This document shows, in pieces, positions 1-9,886 of a stretch of DNA of 64,000 nt. Origin of the DNA: Pirellulales bacterium. Its GTDB lineage: Bacteria; Planctomycetota; Planctomycetia; Pirellulales; Thermoguttaceae. The stretch covers positions 1 through 64,000 of the forward strand of contig JAFGRD010000097.1 in the NCBI GenBank assembly GCA_016935315.1. The letters are read 5' to 3'. Numbering within the stretch: position 1 is the stretch's first letter; each line of letters begins with the position of its first letter. The position numbers and the translations under genes were made by a program. Below the pieces are notes generated by a model. It was not told where the DNA came from. It made no database searches and was given only the letters and a program-made list of their open reading frames with translations.

Positions 1-140
1 AAAAACTTCGGCGGAATGCTAAAGCTCGCGTTCATCCAGCAGTACCTACGATACGACGTCAAATTAGCGTTTTGAGACAAAGCCTAGCGGGCCACGACAC
101 GCTGCCGGAGCTGACGGTCTGAGAACACTCAACCGACGAC

Positions 141-184
141 AAACCCCAGTGGCCGCGGTCAAGTAGCCGGGACCACTGGGGTTT
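141..184. other. 12-bp perfect inverted repeat (hairpin) before the first gene
   Basis: The arms at 141-152 and 173-184 are exact reverse complements (AAACCCCAGTGG and CCACTGGGGTTT) around a 20-nt spacer. The structure ends 19 nt before the ATG of the TPR gene. Only short T stretches follow, so it could be a terminator for a gene left of the window or a leader structure. Nothing else was recognised in positions 1-203. Confidence 0.45.
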
Positions 185-203
185 CTACCATTTTGGCCGA
201 AGA

Positions 204-3200
204 ATGTCGCCATCCGTTTCGTCGATCCTTGTCCGGCGCAGGCAGGTTTTCGCCGCGAGCCTGCTGATCGGCGCGCTGACCGTCGCGGTGGGGCGCGCCG
301 ACGAGGCGGATGATCGCTATGCGGTGGCGGCGGGACACTATCAACAGCAGCGATGGAACCTGGCTGTTGAGGCGTTTCAGTCGTTGCTGCGGGAGTATCC
401 GCGACACGCCAAGGCAAACCAGAGCATCTTCTTCCTCGCCGAGGCCCTACTGCAACTGGGCAATACGGAAGAGGCCGATGCGCACTTCCGGCAATACCTC
501 AACCGGGACCCGGAGGGCCGCTACGCACGGCCGGCGCTGTTTCGCGCAGGCGAGGCGGCCTACCTGGCCGGCAAGCCCGAACTGGCCAAGGCCGACCTGA
601 AGCGGTTCCGCGACCAGTACCCGGACGACAACCTCAACGCCTACGTTTTGCCCTACCTGGGTGACTTGGCTCTGGGGGAGGGAGATGCGACCTCGGCGGG
701 GCGATTCTTCCGCGAGGGCCTGGACCGCTTTCCGCAGGGGCGGCTGCAGGACGATTGCCGATTCGGGCTGGCCCGCGCCCTGGAAAGACGGGGTGAGAAC
801 CAGGAAGCCCTGCAACTCTATGGGGCGGTCGCCGCCAAGGCGGACAGCCCGCTGGCCGACGACGCGCAGTTCCATCTGGGCGCCTTGCAGTATGCGATGG
901 GTGAGTACGTCCGGGCGATCGAGACCTTCGGCGTCTTCGAAACGGCACGGACCGAAAGCCCGTGGAAGGCCCACGCCCGACTGGGACGCGGTTGGGCCCT
1001 GCTGAAGCTCGACCGACTCGACGAGGCCCAGCCCTTGTTCGAAAGCACCACGTCCGACCCTCGGGTCGGGATCGAAGCCAGGTACTGGCTCGGCATGACC
1101 CAGCGGGGACGTGAGGATTGGGCCGGCGCGGCCAAGACGCTGCTGGCGGCCACGGCGGCCGATCCCCAACACGCGTTGGTCGCGTCGATGCGGTATCACG
1201 CCGGCGACGCGCTGCGCCGCGTAGGGCGGGCGGAAGAGGCCGACCGGCAGTTCGACGAGGTGATTGCCTCGACGGTCGCCGGCAACGAGTGGATCGACGA
1301 TGTGATGCTCGGCAAGATCCAGATTGCGCTGCAGGCGGAAGATTACGAGTCGGTCGATCGCGAAATGGCGGCGTTGGAGGAGCGGTTTCCCCAGAGCGCG
1401 CTGCGGGCCGACGCCCAGCGTGTGCGGGCACAGTCGCTGTTGAAGCGGAAACGGTACGACGAGGCCCTGCGACTGCTCGAGCCGCTGGTTCAGGCCGCCG
1501 GCGACCAGCAAGGTCCGGCGGACCGCTACCTTCTGGCGCAGGCGTTAGAAGGGCTGGGGCGTTATCAGGATGCGCTCGACGCGTTGCTGCCCGTGCTGGA
1601 TGCGACGGAAACGCGGCTGAAGGCCAGCGCCCAACTGACCCAGGGTTCCCTACTGCTGGCGCTGCGCCGCTACCCGGAGGCGATCGAGCCGTTGGAGGTC
1701 TTCCTGGCGACCGCCCCGTCCGGCGATGCAGAGGTCAAGGGCCGCGGGGAGCTGGCAATCTGCTACGCGCGGGCCGGCCGGCTCGACGACGCGAAGAAGG
1801 CCTATGCCGAGTTGCTCAGCAAACATGCCGCCCACAAGCTAATCGCCGCCACCACCGAACAACTGGCCGAGGCGGCCTACGAGGCCAACGACGCCGATTG
1901 GTCGGCCCAACTGTTTCGCTGGCTTCAGACGGATAGCGACTCCGACGAGTATTCGATCAAGGGGTTGCACGGGGTGGGCTGGAGCCAGTACCGGGCCGGT
2001 CAGCTCTCCGAGGCCGCGGCGACGTTCGAGAAACTGCTGGCGAAGAACCCGCCTGCCGCAGTGGCCGTTGAGGCCGCATGGGTGCGTGGCCGGATTCTCC
2101 AGCAGCTCGGATCGCCTGACGCGGCACTAGCCATGTACGACCTGGTGATCGACGAGTATCCCGACACGCCGCAGCATCCCAAGGCGTTGCTGGCGGCCGC
2201 CCGATTGCGCGACAAGCTCCAACAGGACCAGGAGGCGGCGGTTTTGTACGAACGCCTGGTCGAGCGCTATCCGGAGCTTCCCGACCTGGACGCAGCGCTA
2301 TATGAATGGGCGTGGGTGCTCGATGATCTGGATCGTGAGGATCAGTCGACCGCGCTGTTCGAGCGGCTTCGCAAGCAATACCCACAGAGCCGGTACGACA
2401 GCGACGCCACCTATCGACTGGCCCGCCGGGCGTATGCGGCGCAAGACTACGATCGGGCCAAAGAACTGGTCAAAGCGATCCTCGGCGACCAGACGAACAC
2501 GGCGATTCGAGAACACGCCCTGTATCTGCGAGGCCAGATCGCCGTGGCCCAGGCCGACTGGCCGCAGGTCGGCCAATCGTTCGCCGTCTTGCTGGAGGCG
2601 TTCCCCGAAAGCCCCCGGCGGCTGGTGGCGGAGTTCTGGGTGGCCGAGACGGAGTATCGCCTCGGCAACTACGAGCAGGCCGGGCGACAGCTCGATCGGC
2701 TTGCCCGGCAGACCCAGGCCCGCCAGGAGGCATGGCTGGCGATGATCCCCTTGCGGCGTGCCCAGGTGCTGGCGCAACAGCGGCAATGGACCGAGGCCCG
2801 CACCATCGCGTCGAAGATCGAGACGGAGTACCCGGATTTCGAGCAACAGCACGAAGCGGACTACGTGATCGGTGTCTGTCTGTCCGGCGAGGCCGATTTC
2901 GAGGGGGCCCGGGAGGCGTTCCGCCAGGTCATCCGCTCGACGACGGGGGCCAAGAAGGAGACCGCGGCCATGGCCCAGTGGCGGATTGGAGAGACCTATT
3001 TCCACCAGAAGAACTACGAAACGGCGATCCGAGAATACTTGCCGGTCGAAATCCTCTATGGGTATCCTACCTGGCAGGCCTTGGCCTTGCTGCAGGCCGG
3101 TAAGTGCCACGAAGAGCTAGGCGAACGAGAGGAGGCCGCCAGCCTCTACACACGGATCGTGACTGTCTATCCCAATACACCGTCGGCCGGTTTGGCCGAC

Positions 3201-3266
3201 CAGCGACTGAAGAGTCTCTCGGGCCAACCGGTCGGCGCCACCGGGCCGACCGATTCCGACCCGTAG
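204..3266 (+). CDS. Secreted tetratricopeptide-repeat protein
   Basis: The 1020-residue product starts with an Arg-rich n-region and a hydrophobic segment (about 9-32) typical of a signal peptide. Nearly all the rest is TPR repeats of about 34-36 residues, with recurrent W..A...F..L...YP and G.A....G...A patterns. It should act outside the cytoplasmic membrane as a protein-binding scaffold. It is the first of four same-strand genes followed by ExbB, ExbD and a TonB-like protein. A TPR protein next to such a motor recalls CpoB/YbgF beside Tol-Pal, so a role in envelope energetics is inferred from context. The ATG at 204 lacks a strong Shine-Dalgarno sequence but gives the signal peptide. Function beyond scaffolding is unknown. 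Confidence 0.88.
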   Translation: MSPSVSSILVRRRQVFAASLLIGALTVAVGRADEADDRYAVAAGHYQQQRWNLAVEAFQSLLREYPRHAKANQSIFFLAEALLQLGNTEEADAHFRQYLNRDPEGRYARPALFRAGEAAYLAGKPELAKADLKRFRDQYPDDNLNAYVLPYLGDLALGEGDATSAGRFFREGLDRFPQGRLQDDCRFGLARALERRGENQEALQLYGAVAAKADSPLADDAQFHLGALQYAMGEYVRAIETFGVFETARTESPWKAHARLGRGWALLKLDRLDEAQPLFESTTSDPRVGIEARYWLGMTQRGREDWAGAAKTLLAATAADPQHALVASMRYHAGDALRRVGRAEEADRQFDEVIASTVAGNEWIDDVMLGKIQIALQAEDYESVDREMAALEERFPQSALRADAQRVRAQSLLKRKRYDEALRLLEPLVQAAGDQQGPADRYLLAQALEGLGRYQDALDALLPVLDATETRLKASAQLTQGSLLLALRRYPEAIEPLEVFLATAPSGDAEVKGRGELAICYARAGRLDDAKKAYAELLSKHAAHKLIAATTEQLAEAAYEANDADWSAQLFRWLQTDSDSDEYSIKGLHGVGWSQYRAGQLSEAAATFEKLLAKNPPAAVAVEAAWVRGRILQQLGSPDAALAMYDLVIDEYPDTPQHPKALLAAARLRDKLQQDQEAAVLYERLVERYPELPDLDAALYEWAWVLDDLDREDQSTALFERLRKQYPQSRYDSDATYRLARRAYAAQDYDRAKELVKAILGDQTNTAIREHALYLRGQIAVAQADWPQVGQSFAVLLEAFPESPRRLVAEFWVAETEYRLGNYEQAGRQLDRLARQTQARQEAWLAMIPLRRAQVLAQQRQWTEARTIASKIETEYPDFEQQHEADYVIGVCLSGEADFEGAREAFRQVIRSTTGAKKETAAMAQWRIGETYFHQKNYETAIREYLPVEILYGYPTWQALALLQAGKCHEELGEREEAASLYTRIVTVYPNTPSAGLADQRLKSLSGQPVGATGPTDSDP

Positions 3267-3354
3267 GCACTGGAAACCGCGTGAACCGCCGTGTCGCAGA
3301 AGCGTACACACCCATAGCCAACCATCCCAAGTCTTTGTGTTGGAGCAAGCTAGC

Positions 3355-4263
3355 ATGAGAAGAGCCATCGCCATGTTCCGAGGGGGGACTGCCTGGCTGG
3401 TCGCGGCGATGTTGTCGATCAGCATTTGGGCCGTTGCCACGCCCTGTCCGGCGCAGCTCGAACCGGGCCCCAACGGGGCGGCCGACTTGGCCAACCCGGC
3501 CAGCGGATCGGCCACCACCGCCGGTGCGGAAGGCCCGGCCACGGCGACTCCCCTTTCCGACGACGCGCGCATTCCCACCAAGGACCTCTGGAGCATCGTC
3601 CGGGAGGGCGGACCGCTGATGATTCCCATCGTGGTCTGCTCGTTGATCCTGCTGGCGTTCGTACTGGAACGGACCATCAGTCTTCGCCGCGGCCGGGTGA
3701 TTCCAGGGCCGTTCGTGAAGCGATTCCTCAAGCAATTGCGCGAGGGTGAGCTGGACCGCGACGAGGCGCTGGCGCTGTGCAAGGCCAACGGCAGCCCGGT
3801 GGCTGAGGTCTTCACCGGCGCCGTCCGCAAGTGGGGCCGGCCCGCCGTCGAGGTCGAACAGGCCATCATCGACAACGGCGAGCGAGTTACCAACGGGCTG
3901 CGACGATACCTTCGGGTGATCAACGGTGTGGCCACCGTGGCACCCTTGCTGGGTCTGCTAGGGACGGTGGTGGGCATGATCCGAGCGTTCAACGACATCG
4001 CCACCGCCGACGCCATGGGCCGCCCCGAATTGCTGGCCGCCGGCATTAGCCAGGCCTTGCTGACCACGGCCGCCGGCCTCAGTGTGGCCATTCCCGCGTT
4101 GATCTTCTACCTGTTCTTCGTTAGCCGTGTCGATCGGCTGATCATCGATATTGACGCAATGGGTCAAGAGGTCGTCAATGTGATTGCCGCCGAGGAACTG
4201 GGGGAGAGCAAGGTTCCCGCTCCCAAGTCGCGCCGCAGCAGCCAACACGAATCGGCCGCCTGA
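3355..4263 (+). CDS. exbB: ExbB/TolQ/MotA-family proton channel protein
   Basis: This 302-residue protein begins with an added N-terminal hydrophobic segment (about 12-30, ending near PCPAQ) that looks like a cleavable signal or extra span. The ExbB core follows, with spans near 84-104, 187-211 and 232-258; the conserved [15 protein letters not shown] stretch is in the second span. With ExbD it forms the inner-membrane proton channel that powers a periplasmic partner. The ATG at 3355 is preceded by GGAG at 3342-3345 with good spacing; a GTG at 3337 would add six residues. The gene lies 88 bp after the TPR gene and 40 bp before exbD. It could power a TonB-like or a Tol-like partner. Confidence 0.93.
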   Translation: MRRAIAMFRGGTAWLVAAMLSISIWAVATPCPAQLEPGPNGAADLANPASGSATTAGAEGPATATPLSDDARIPTKDLWSIVREGGPLMIPIVVCSLILLAFVLERTISLRRGRVIPGPFVKRFLKQLREGELDRDEALALCKANGSPVAEVFTGAVRKWGRPAVEVEQAIIDNGERVTNGLRRYLRVINGVATVAPLLGLLGTVVGMIRAFNDIATADAMGRPELLAAGISQALLTTAAGLSVAIPALIFYLFFVSRVDRLIIDIDAMGQEVVNVIAAEELGESKVPAPKSRRSSQHESAA

Positions 4264-4303
4264 GCGGTCGCCGGATAGCTGGACTCGAACCCCCGATCAT
4301 CCC

Positions 4304-4723
4304 ATGCCGCTGAAAACCCACCTCGACGAACAGCCGACGTTGAACTTGACGCCGATGATCGACATCGTGTTTCTGTTGATCATTTTCTTCATGGTGGGCA
4401 CCAAGTTCACGGAGTTGGAGCGAAAGATCGGACTCCGTGTGCCGGAGGTGGCCGACCGGGGCGCCCTGACCGCCGCCCCGGAACGCAAGATCGTCAACGT
4501 CTACCAGGACGGCACGATTACGCTCGACCAGACGCCCGTAACGCTCGACGAGCTGACCGAGCGTCTGGCCGAAGTCCGCAGCCAGTACGAAGACCTCGGC
4601 GTGCTGGTCCGCGGCGACGCCCAAGGCCAGTTCCAGGGCGTGGCCTCGGTGCTCAACGCCTGCAAGCAAGCGGGCGTGCGGGAGCTGGGCATCTCGGTCC
4701 GACTGTTACGTCGAGAGAACTGA
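4304..4723 (+). CDS. exbD: ExbD/TolR-family biopolymer transport protein
   Basis: The 139-residue product has the ExbD layout: a short cytoplasmic N-terminus, one span (about 19-33) and a periplasmic domain. The motif LNLTPMIDIVFLLIIFF places Asp20 where E. coli ExbD has its proton-carrying Asp25. I chose the ATG at 4304 because it gives the usual N-terminus. The open frame reaches back to 4184 but would overlap exbB and add an unrelated stretch. It is the partner of the ExbB at 3355, and the next gene starts 3 bp after its stop. Confidence 0.94.
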   Translation: MPLKTHLDEQPTLNLTPMIDIVFLLIIFFMVGTKFTELERKIGLRVPEVADRGALTAAPERKIVNVYQDGTITLDQTPVTLDELTERLAEVRSQYEDLGVLVRGDAQGQFQGVASVLNACKQAGVRELGISVRLLRREN

Positions 4724-4726
4724 CCC

Positions 4727-6859
4727 ATGGGTGCCCTTCGACTCGACCGGCTGCTCGACTTCCTCACCAGCGTGGAGTTGGTCGTGGGATTGCTCTGGGC
4801 CGGGCTGGCCGTCTTCACGTTGACGCTGCTCGTGCTGATGCGAACTCGCTGGGGCCAGTCCCGACCCCTGCGAAAGTGCATTGTGCTGTCGGTCCTGGCC
4901 CACGCACTGCTGGCCGGCTACGCCACGACGGTGGAAATCGTGGCGGCCAAGCCCTCGCTCGAAGAGCCGGTGCTGCGAGTCTCCTTCGTCGAGGGCCCCG
5001 TCGAGCGGACGCTCCCGACCGAAGCCCCCTTGGCCGAGGAGAAACCGTGGGAGAAGCTCGTCGACGATCACGTTCCCTTGCCTGCCGCGACCGAACCCGC
5101 CCCGCATGAGCCGGCCCTTCCACCCGAGCCGCAACGCCGGGTCCGAGCCGAGCCGAGTCGTCTGCCGGGCGAGTTGCCGCTGGATCATCTGGCGCTGTCG
5201 GAGGCCGAATTGCCCGAGCCGCAGCCGATCGACGTCGAGGAACCGGCCGGTCGCTCGTCGCCCGGCAAGTCGGCCGAGGAGATCGAGGTTCCCACTCCCC
5301 AACGGCGCGAGTCGCCCCTGTTGGCCCTGCCGGACGAGCCCATTCCCGAGAGGCCCGCGGCGATCGCCGAATCGCCCTTAACGCCGGTCCACGCTCCCGA
5401 CAGCAGTCTGCCGACCGAGTTGCTGCAGCAGGACGTTCCTTTGCCGCAATTGGCGGCCGAAGCCACTACGCCGCAGCCGGCGGAGTCGTTGGCCGGGCTG
5501 ACCGATCAACTGGCCCATCCCATGCGGATCGGATCCCGCGACGAAGCTTCCCAGGAGGCGGGTCGCTCGACCTCACAGGATGACGCAGCCCAATCCGGTG
5601 CATCCGATCCCTCGTACTCCGGTTCCCGGCAGCCCTGGTCGCCGGCGATCGACTCGCCAGATCAGACGTCCTCGGGTCCGTCAGAGGCCGAATCGCCCCC
5701 CGGCGACGCCGCGGTGATCGTAATTCCGGGAGCGCGTCGCGACGGGGCCGCGAAGACTCCCGCGGAAGTGCCGAAACCGTATAAGCTCCGGGTGGCGCCG
5801 GACCGTTCCCGCCTGGCCGAGCGCCGAGGGGCAACCCCCGCCACCGAGGCAGCCGTCAAAGCCGCGCTGCGATGGCTGGCCGAGAACCAGAGTGCCGACG
5901 GGCGGTGGGATGCTTCGGCCCTCGGCGCCGGCCGCGAGTCAAACGTGGCGGGGCGCAACCGCCAAAATGCCGGCGTCGAGGCCGACACCGGCCTGACCGG
6001 TCTGGCCCTGCTGGCCTTTCTGGCCTCCGGCCACACGCATCGCGAAGGGCCCTATCAGGAGAACGTGCGACGCGGCCTGGTCTTCCTGCTGAGAAACCAG
6101 AGGGTCGACGGTAGTCTGGCCGGCCAGGCTACCCCGTATGCCAAGATGTATTGTCACTCGATGGCCGCGTTCGCTTTGAGCGAAGCGTACGGGATGTCGG
6201 CCGACGAACGCCTGCGCGAGCCGGTCGGCCGGGCAATCGACTATACGATTGCGGCGCAGCACCCGACGCTGGGAGGCTGGCGATATCTGCCCGGAGATCC
6301 CGGCGACACGAGCCAATGTGGCTGGCAGGTCATGGCCCTGAAAAGCGCTGAGCTGGCCGGCATCCCGATTCCGTTGGCGACCCGCAACGGGGCCATTCGC
6401 TACCTGCGCAGTGCTTCGTCGGGCACGCATGGCGGACTGTCCTCGTATCGCCCCGGCGAGCGGGCCAGCCGACCCATGACGGCCGAGGCCCTGGTCTGCT
6501 GGCAGTTCCTCGGCATGCCCCGCGAGCACCCGGCCAGCGACGAGGCGGGAGACTATCTCTTGGAACAGCTGCCTGGCGAAGACCGGGCGAATCTCTACTA
6601 TTGGTACTATGGGACCCTGGGAATGTACCAGTTGCAGGGCGCCTATTGGCAGCGATGGAACGACGCCTTGAAGGCCGCCTTGCTCGACAGCCAACAGAAG
6701 ACCGGACCGTTGGCCGGGAGCTGGGATCCGAATACGGTCTGGGGTAGTTACGGGGGGCGCGTCTACAGCACGTCGCTGGCGGCGCTCTGCCTGGAAGTCT
6801 ACTATCGCTTCCTGCCGCTGTATGCGGATGCGGCCCCGAAAAACGATCAGGCCGGGTAG
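4727..6859 (+). CDS. TonB-like protein with C-terminal alpha/alpha-toroid domain
   Basis: This 710-residue protein has two N-terminal spans (about 15-38 and 51-72). The loop between them is positively charged (RTRWGQSRPLRK), which orients the second span in-to-out. That span carries S55-x3-H59 (SVLAH), the same spacing as the Ser-x3-His motif of the E. coli TonB transmembrane helix that contacts ExbB/ExbD. A Pro/Glu-rich region of about 290 residues follows, again as in TonB. In place of a TonB C-terminal domain, residues about 371-700 form squalene-cyclase/prenyltransferase-type helical repeats (ALRWLAENQSADGRW, LVFLLRNQRVDGSL). No DxDD cyclase acid motif was seen, so a binding role is more likely than cyclase catalysis. 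It starts 3 bp after exbD. The energy-transducer role is inferred. Confidence 0.82.
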   Translation: MGALRLDRLLDFLTSVELVVGLLWAGLAVFTLTLLVLMRTRWGQSRPLRKCIVLSVLAHALLAGYATTVEIVAAKPSLEEPVLRVSFVEGPVERTLPTEAPLAEEKPWEKLVDDHVPLPAATEPAPHEPALPPEPQRRVRAEPSRLPGELPLDHLALSEAELPEPQPIDVEEPAGRSSPGKSAEEIEVPTPQRRESPLLALPDEPIPERPAAIAESPLTPVHAPDSSLPTELLQQDVPLPQLAAEATTPQPAESLAGLTDQLAHPMRIGSRDEASQEAGRSTSQDDAAQSGASDPSYSGSRQPWSPAIDSPDQTSSGPSEAESPPGDAAVIVIPGARRDGAAKTPAEVPKPYKLRVAPDRSRLAERRGATPATEAAVKAALRWLAENQSADGRWDASALGAGRESNVAGRNRQNAGVEADTGLTGLALLAFLASGHTHREGPYQENVRRGLVFLLRNQRVDGSLAGQATPYAKMYCHSMAAFALSEAYGMSADERLREPVGRAIDYTIAAQHPTLGGWRYLPGDPGDTSQCGWQVMALKSAELAGIPIPLATRNGAIRYLRSASSGTHGGLSSYRPGERASRPMTAEALVCWQFLGMPREHPASDEAGDYLLEQLPGEDRANLYYWYYGTLGMYQLQGAYWQRWNDALKAALLDSQQKTGPLAGSWDPNTVWGSYGGRVYSTSLAALCLEVYYRFLPLYADAAPKNDQAG

Positions 6860-6907
6860 CGCTGCGGTGCCTGGAGCCGCACGCGCTCGTTGCGCCAGAC
6901 GCGGCGA

Positions 6908-7007
6908 TGATGTCTGCATTGCGAATGATCAAAGCCGATCCACGGGAGGCCGGAGAAATCGGGCTCCCGCTGGTCGCCCTCGCGCATTGATCCTGCACAC
7001 GTCAGTA
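6908..7007 (+). repeat. Dispersed ~95-bp palindromic repeat, copy A
   Basis: This copy is in the gap before the beta-helix gene. The inner stem pairs CGGGAG with CTCCCG, followed by CTGGTCGCCCTCGCGC. The outer arms are TGTCTGCAT and TGCACACGTCA. The same arrangement recurs at 13280, 61740 and 62008. Short open frames in such copies are spurious. Confidence 0.75.
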
Positions 7008-7051
7008 AGACAGCCCCACGCGGAGTCGTCCTTGCGCAGAAGGAGAATCCC

Positions 7052-8734
7052 ATGGCGTACTTCCAAATGGTCTTGATCAGCGGTCTGTTGCTCGGCAACT
7101 CGGTGGTGACGGCCGAAACCTACCACGTGGCGCAAGGGCATCGCACCGCGTCCGACGCCAACCCCGGCACGCAGTCGGCACCCTGGAAGACGATCACGAA
7201 GGCGGCCGAAGCGCTCTTGCCGGGCGACACGGTCGTGATTCACGCCGGAACCTACCGCGAGTGGGTGCGGCCTGACCGCAGCGGCACTTCCCAAGCCCCC
7301 ATCGTCTTTCAGGCCGCGGCGGGCGAACGGGTCGTCCTCACGGGCGCGGACGTCGTCTCCGGCTGGGTGCCCGACCGAGGGGCCGTTTGGAGAAAGGAGC
7401 CCTGGCCGTATCGGTTCGCGACACACCCCGACGACCAGCGCCATCGGCTCATCGGCCGATGTGAGCAGGTCGTCGTCGACGGCCGCCTCTTGAAGCAGGT
7501 CGCGCGGCGCGAAAAGATGACGGCCGGCAGTTTCTGTGCCGACACGGACGCGAAAGCCCTTTACGTGTGGCTTCCCGACGGCGGTGATCCCGGCGGGCGC
7601 CTGGTCGAGGCCAGCGTTCGGCCGGTCTGTTTCGGCCCCGGATGGGGTCGGCCGCCGCGGCACCATATCAGGCTGCGCGGCCTGACGATTCGCTATGCGG
7701 CCAACACGGCGCAGCGCGGCGCCCTGTTTGCCACCGGCAACGGTTGGCTCGTCGAGGATTGCGAGGTGCAATGGACCAACGGGTCGGGCATCTCGTTTCG
7801 CGGCGACGACGTCGTGTTTCGCCGTGTCCGCACGCACCACAACGGCCAGCAAGGAATGGGCGGAGGGGGACGCCGGTTCTGCCTGGAAGACGTGATATTC
7901 GACCACAACAACCTCAAGGGATTCGACCAGAACTGGGAAGCGGGCGGCACGAAAATCACTCACGGCCGCAGCGGCGTGCTCCGCCGCTGCCGTGCCGTTG
8001 CTAATACGGGGACGGGCATCTGGTTCGACATCGACGTCCGCGACGTGCTGGTCGAACAGTGTTTCGCGAAAGACAACGCCGGACACGGCATCTTCGTGGA
8101 GATCAGCGGCGGATTCACCATCCGCAACAACCTTTGCGTCCACAACGGCACGGAGGACCGCTGGGGCAGCGGCGGGATCTCGCTGGGCGAAAGCGACCAC
8201 TGCACGATCGAAAACAACACCTGCGTGCTGAATCCCACCGGGATCAGCCTGCGCGAACAGGGGCCCCGCACCTGCCGCAGCATCGACGGCCAGCAAGCCA
8301 CCTATCACATCCACGACGTGACGGTCCGCGGCAACGTCTGCGCGCTGAACCGCCGCTATCAGATCGGCCTCTGGTGGGACAACCCGTTCTTCGGCCCGCA
8401 CCCCAGCAGCAACGTCGGCTTGCGCGGCACGCCGTACGACCCCGACCAGAACCAGATCCAGTTCGAGGGAAATCTGTACTGGTCGGAGGGCGATCAGGCG
8501 CTGGCACTCTGGGGCTGCCCCTGGCGGCCGGAGCACAAGAGATATCTCGACCTGGCGACCTGGCAACGCCAACGCAAGCAGGACCTGCAATCGCTGGCGG
8601 CCGACCCGCAATTCGTTTCGCCGGCGGCGGGCGACTGGAACCTACGGCCGCGGAGCCCGGCCCGCCGGCTCGGGGCCGGCCCGGCGATGCCGCTGCGTAT
8701 CCCTTCTTCCATTCCCGCTCAGTTCTTCAACTGA
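7052..8734 (+). CDS. Secreted right-handed parallel beta-helix protein
   Basis: The 560-residue product has a signal peptide (about 1-21, cut near VVTAE). A DUF1565-like opening follows (SDANPGT, PWKTITKAA, PGDTVVIHAGTYRE), which is the usual entry of pectate-lyase-like beta-helices. Residues about 170-430 hold the solenoid, with turns such as IENNTCVLNPTGISL and IRNNLCVHNG. The family includes polysaccharide lyases and adhesin-like proteins, so a role in binding or degrading acidic polysaccharide is plausible, but the substrate cannot be told. The gene follows repeat copy A. It is convergent with the ThuA gene and overlaps its 3' end by 16 bp. Confidence 0.88.
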   Translation: MAYFQMVLISGLLLGNSVVTAETYHVAQGHRTASDANPGTQSAPWKTITKAAEALLPGDTVVIHAGTYREWVRPDRSGTSQAPIVFQAAAGERVVLTGADVVSGWVPDRGAVWRKEPWPYRFATHPDDQRHRLIGRCEQVVVDGRLLKQVARREKMTAGSFCADTDAKALYVWLPDGGDPGGRLVEASVRPVCFGPGWGRPPRHHIRLRGLTIRYAANTAQRGALFATGNGWLVEDCEVQWTNGSGISFRGDDVVFRRVRTHHNGQQGMGGGGRRFCLEDVIFDHNNLKGFDQNWEAGGTKITHGRSGVLRRCRAVANTGTGIWFDIDVRDVLVEQCFAKDNAGHGIFVEISGGFTIRNNLCVHNGTEDRWGSGGISLGESDHCTIENNTCVLNPTGISLREQGPRTCRSIDGQQATYHIHDVTVRGNVCALNRRYQIGLWWDNPFFGPHPSSNVGLRGTPYDPDQNQIQFEGNLYWSEGDQALALWGCPWRPEHKRYLDLATWQRQRKQDLQSLAADPQFVSPAAGDWNLRPRSPARRLGAGPAMPLRIPSSIPAQFFN

Positions 8735-9576
8735 TTGGCCTTGGGCGTCACCTGAGCGATGTTCGGCGTGACGTCGGCGTCGACGTTGCCCATCGTCCAG
8801 GCGAAGCCGCCGAGCATGATCGATTGGACGGCCGGGTTGGTCCAGATGTCGTCGCGATGGCCGAAGGAGGTGTAGAAGACGCGGCCCTTGTCGTGCATCC
8901 TCGCCCAAGTGGCCGGGAACGGAGGCCGCTGGTAGCAGCCGCCCTGCATTCCCTCGGTCTCTTGCACCAGAATCACGTGCAAGTTCTCGGCAAATTTCTC
9001 CAGAGCGTACCACTCCTCGTGCATCGTGAGCGATTTCTCCTTACCCACGCCCGGAAACTTCGGCGACGTGACCGTCACGGTCGCTTGCTGCTGGGGACCG
9101 TGAGAAACGAACTCTCCGCCCAGCATGGCGATGTACGGGTCGATGCCGCCGCTCTGGAACGAGTCGGTGGCCGCGTGGATTCCAACAAAACCCTTGCCGG
9201 CGGCGATGGCGTCCAACAGCTTTTTCTTTCCCTCGGGCGACATCGGCGGGCCCTGGCCTTCTTTGGGCTGGGTCAGGTCGCCGGACGTGTAGAAGGCGAT
9301 GCAGTCGTATTGGTCCAGATCGCCGTCGAACACCGTGCCGTCCTTGGTACACTCGACCTCGAATCCGGCCTTCTTGCCCATCTCGATCAGCGTCTTTTCC
9401 GAGAAGCTCAGCTCGTCGCCGTTGCGCTTGACGGCTCCGTGCTCGAACCCGGCGCTGCGGGTGAAGTAAAGCACCTTCTGCTTCTTGTTCTCAGCGGCCG
9501 CAGCCCAGCCGAAGGGAAAGGTGGACAAGCCGAGCACGGCGGCCCCGGTGGCGGCCAGCATTTCGCGACGTTTCAT
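8719..9576 (-). CDS. ThuA-domain protein with twin-arginine signal
   Basis: The 285-residue protein begins MKRREMLAATGAA, a twin-arginine (Tat) export signal of the kind common in planctomycetes. A ThuA fold, a class I glutamine-amidotransferase-like domain, fills residues about 34-275. Visible conserved stretches are VLYFTRSAGFEHG at the start, GFVGIHAATDSF in the middle and RVFYTSFGHRDD near the end. ThuA proteins are linked to sugar metabolism (named from trehalose utilisation) and are often secreted in planctomycetes; the reaction is unproven. I chose the ATG at 9576 because the longer open frame would be read out of the inverted repeat of the neighbouring mobile element. Confidence 0.9.
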   Translation of the reverse strand: MKRREMLAATGAAVLGLSTFPFGWAAAAENKKQKVLYFTRSAGFEHGAVKRNGDELSFSEKTLIEMGKKAGFEVECTKDGTVFDGDLDQYDCIAFYTSGDLTQPKEGQGPPMSPEGKKKLLDAIAAGKGFVGIHAATDSFQSGGIDPYIAMLGGEFVSHGPQQQATVTVTSPKFPGVGKEKSLTMHEEWYALEKFAENLHVILVQETEGMQGGCYQRPPFPATWARMHDKGRVFYTSFGHRDDIWTNPAVQSIMLGGFAWTMGNVDADVTPNIAQVTPKANQLKN

Positions 9577-9609
9577 GGCGGGATCTCCAATGGAAGGAAA
9601 GGGAATCGT

Positions 9610-9842
9610 CTGCACTTTCTGAAAAAACGGCACTTAGGCCTACGAATTGGGGGAAAGGCGGTGTAGCCGCGTTTCCCTCAATTTCGACTTCGTATCGCTG
9701 CATGCCCTGCCATCGGACCCATGATTCCTCGACAACCCGCCGGCAGGGCCTGGCGCGGGAAAAACGCCATGAAAGAGCAAAGCCGCTGCGCGCCTTTCCT
9801 CCTTTCATATAGGCCTAAGTGCCGTTTTTTCAGAAAGTGCAG
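9610..9842. mobile_element. MITE-like / foldback element with 33-bp perfect terminal inverted repeats
   Basis: Positions 9610-9642 and 9810-9842 are exact 33-bp reverse complements (outer end CTGCACTTTCTGAAAAAACG). The symmetry continues imperfectly inward for about 30 bp on each side, for example GGGGGAAAGGCGG against the complement of CGCGCCTTTCCTCC. The flanks AATCGT (9604-9609) and AATCTT (9843-9848) differ at one base and may be an old 6-bp target duplication. There is no coding capacity for a transposase in the 233 bp. It starts 33 bp upstream of the thuA start, in the thuA/hydrolase gap (9577-9886), where nothing else was recognised. Confidence 0.7.
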
Positions 9843-9886
9843 AATCTTGGCAGAACGCGCAATTATGGGTTATGCGGGGCGCGGAA

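Noticed and set aside
4281-4293. tRNA T-arm-like sequence (reverse complement of GGGGTTCGAGTCC)
   Set aside because: The flanking bases do not form a T-stem or acceptor stem, and a tRNA would have to overlap the exbD start.
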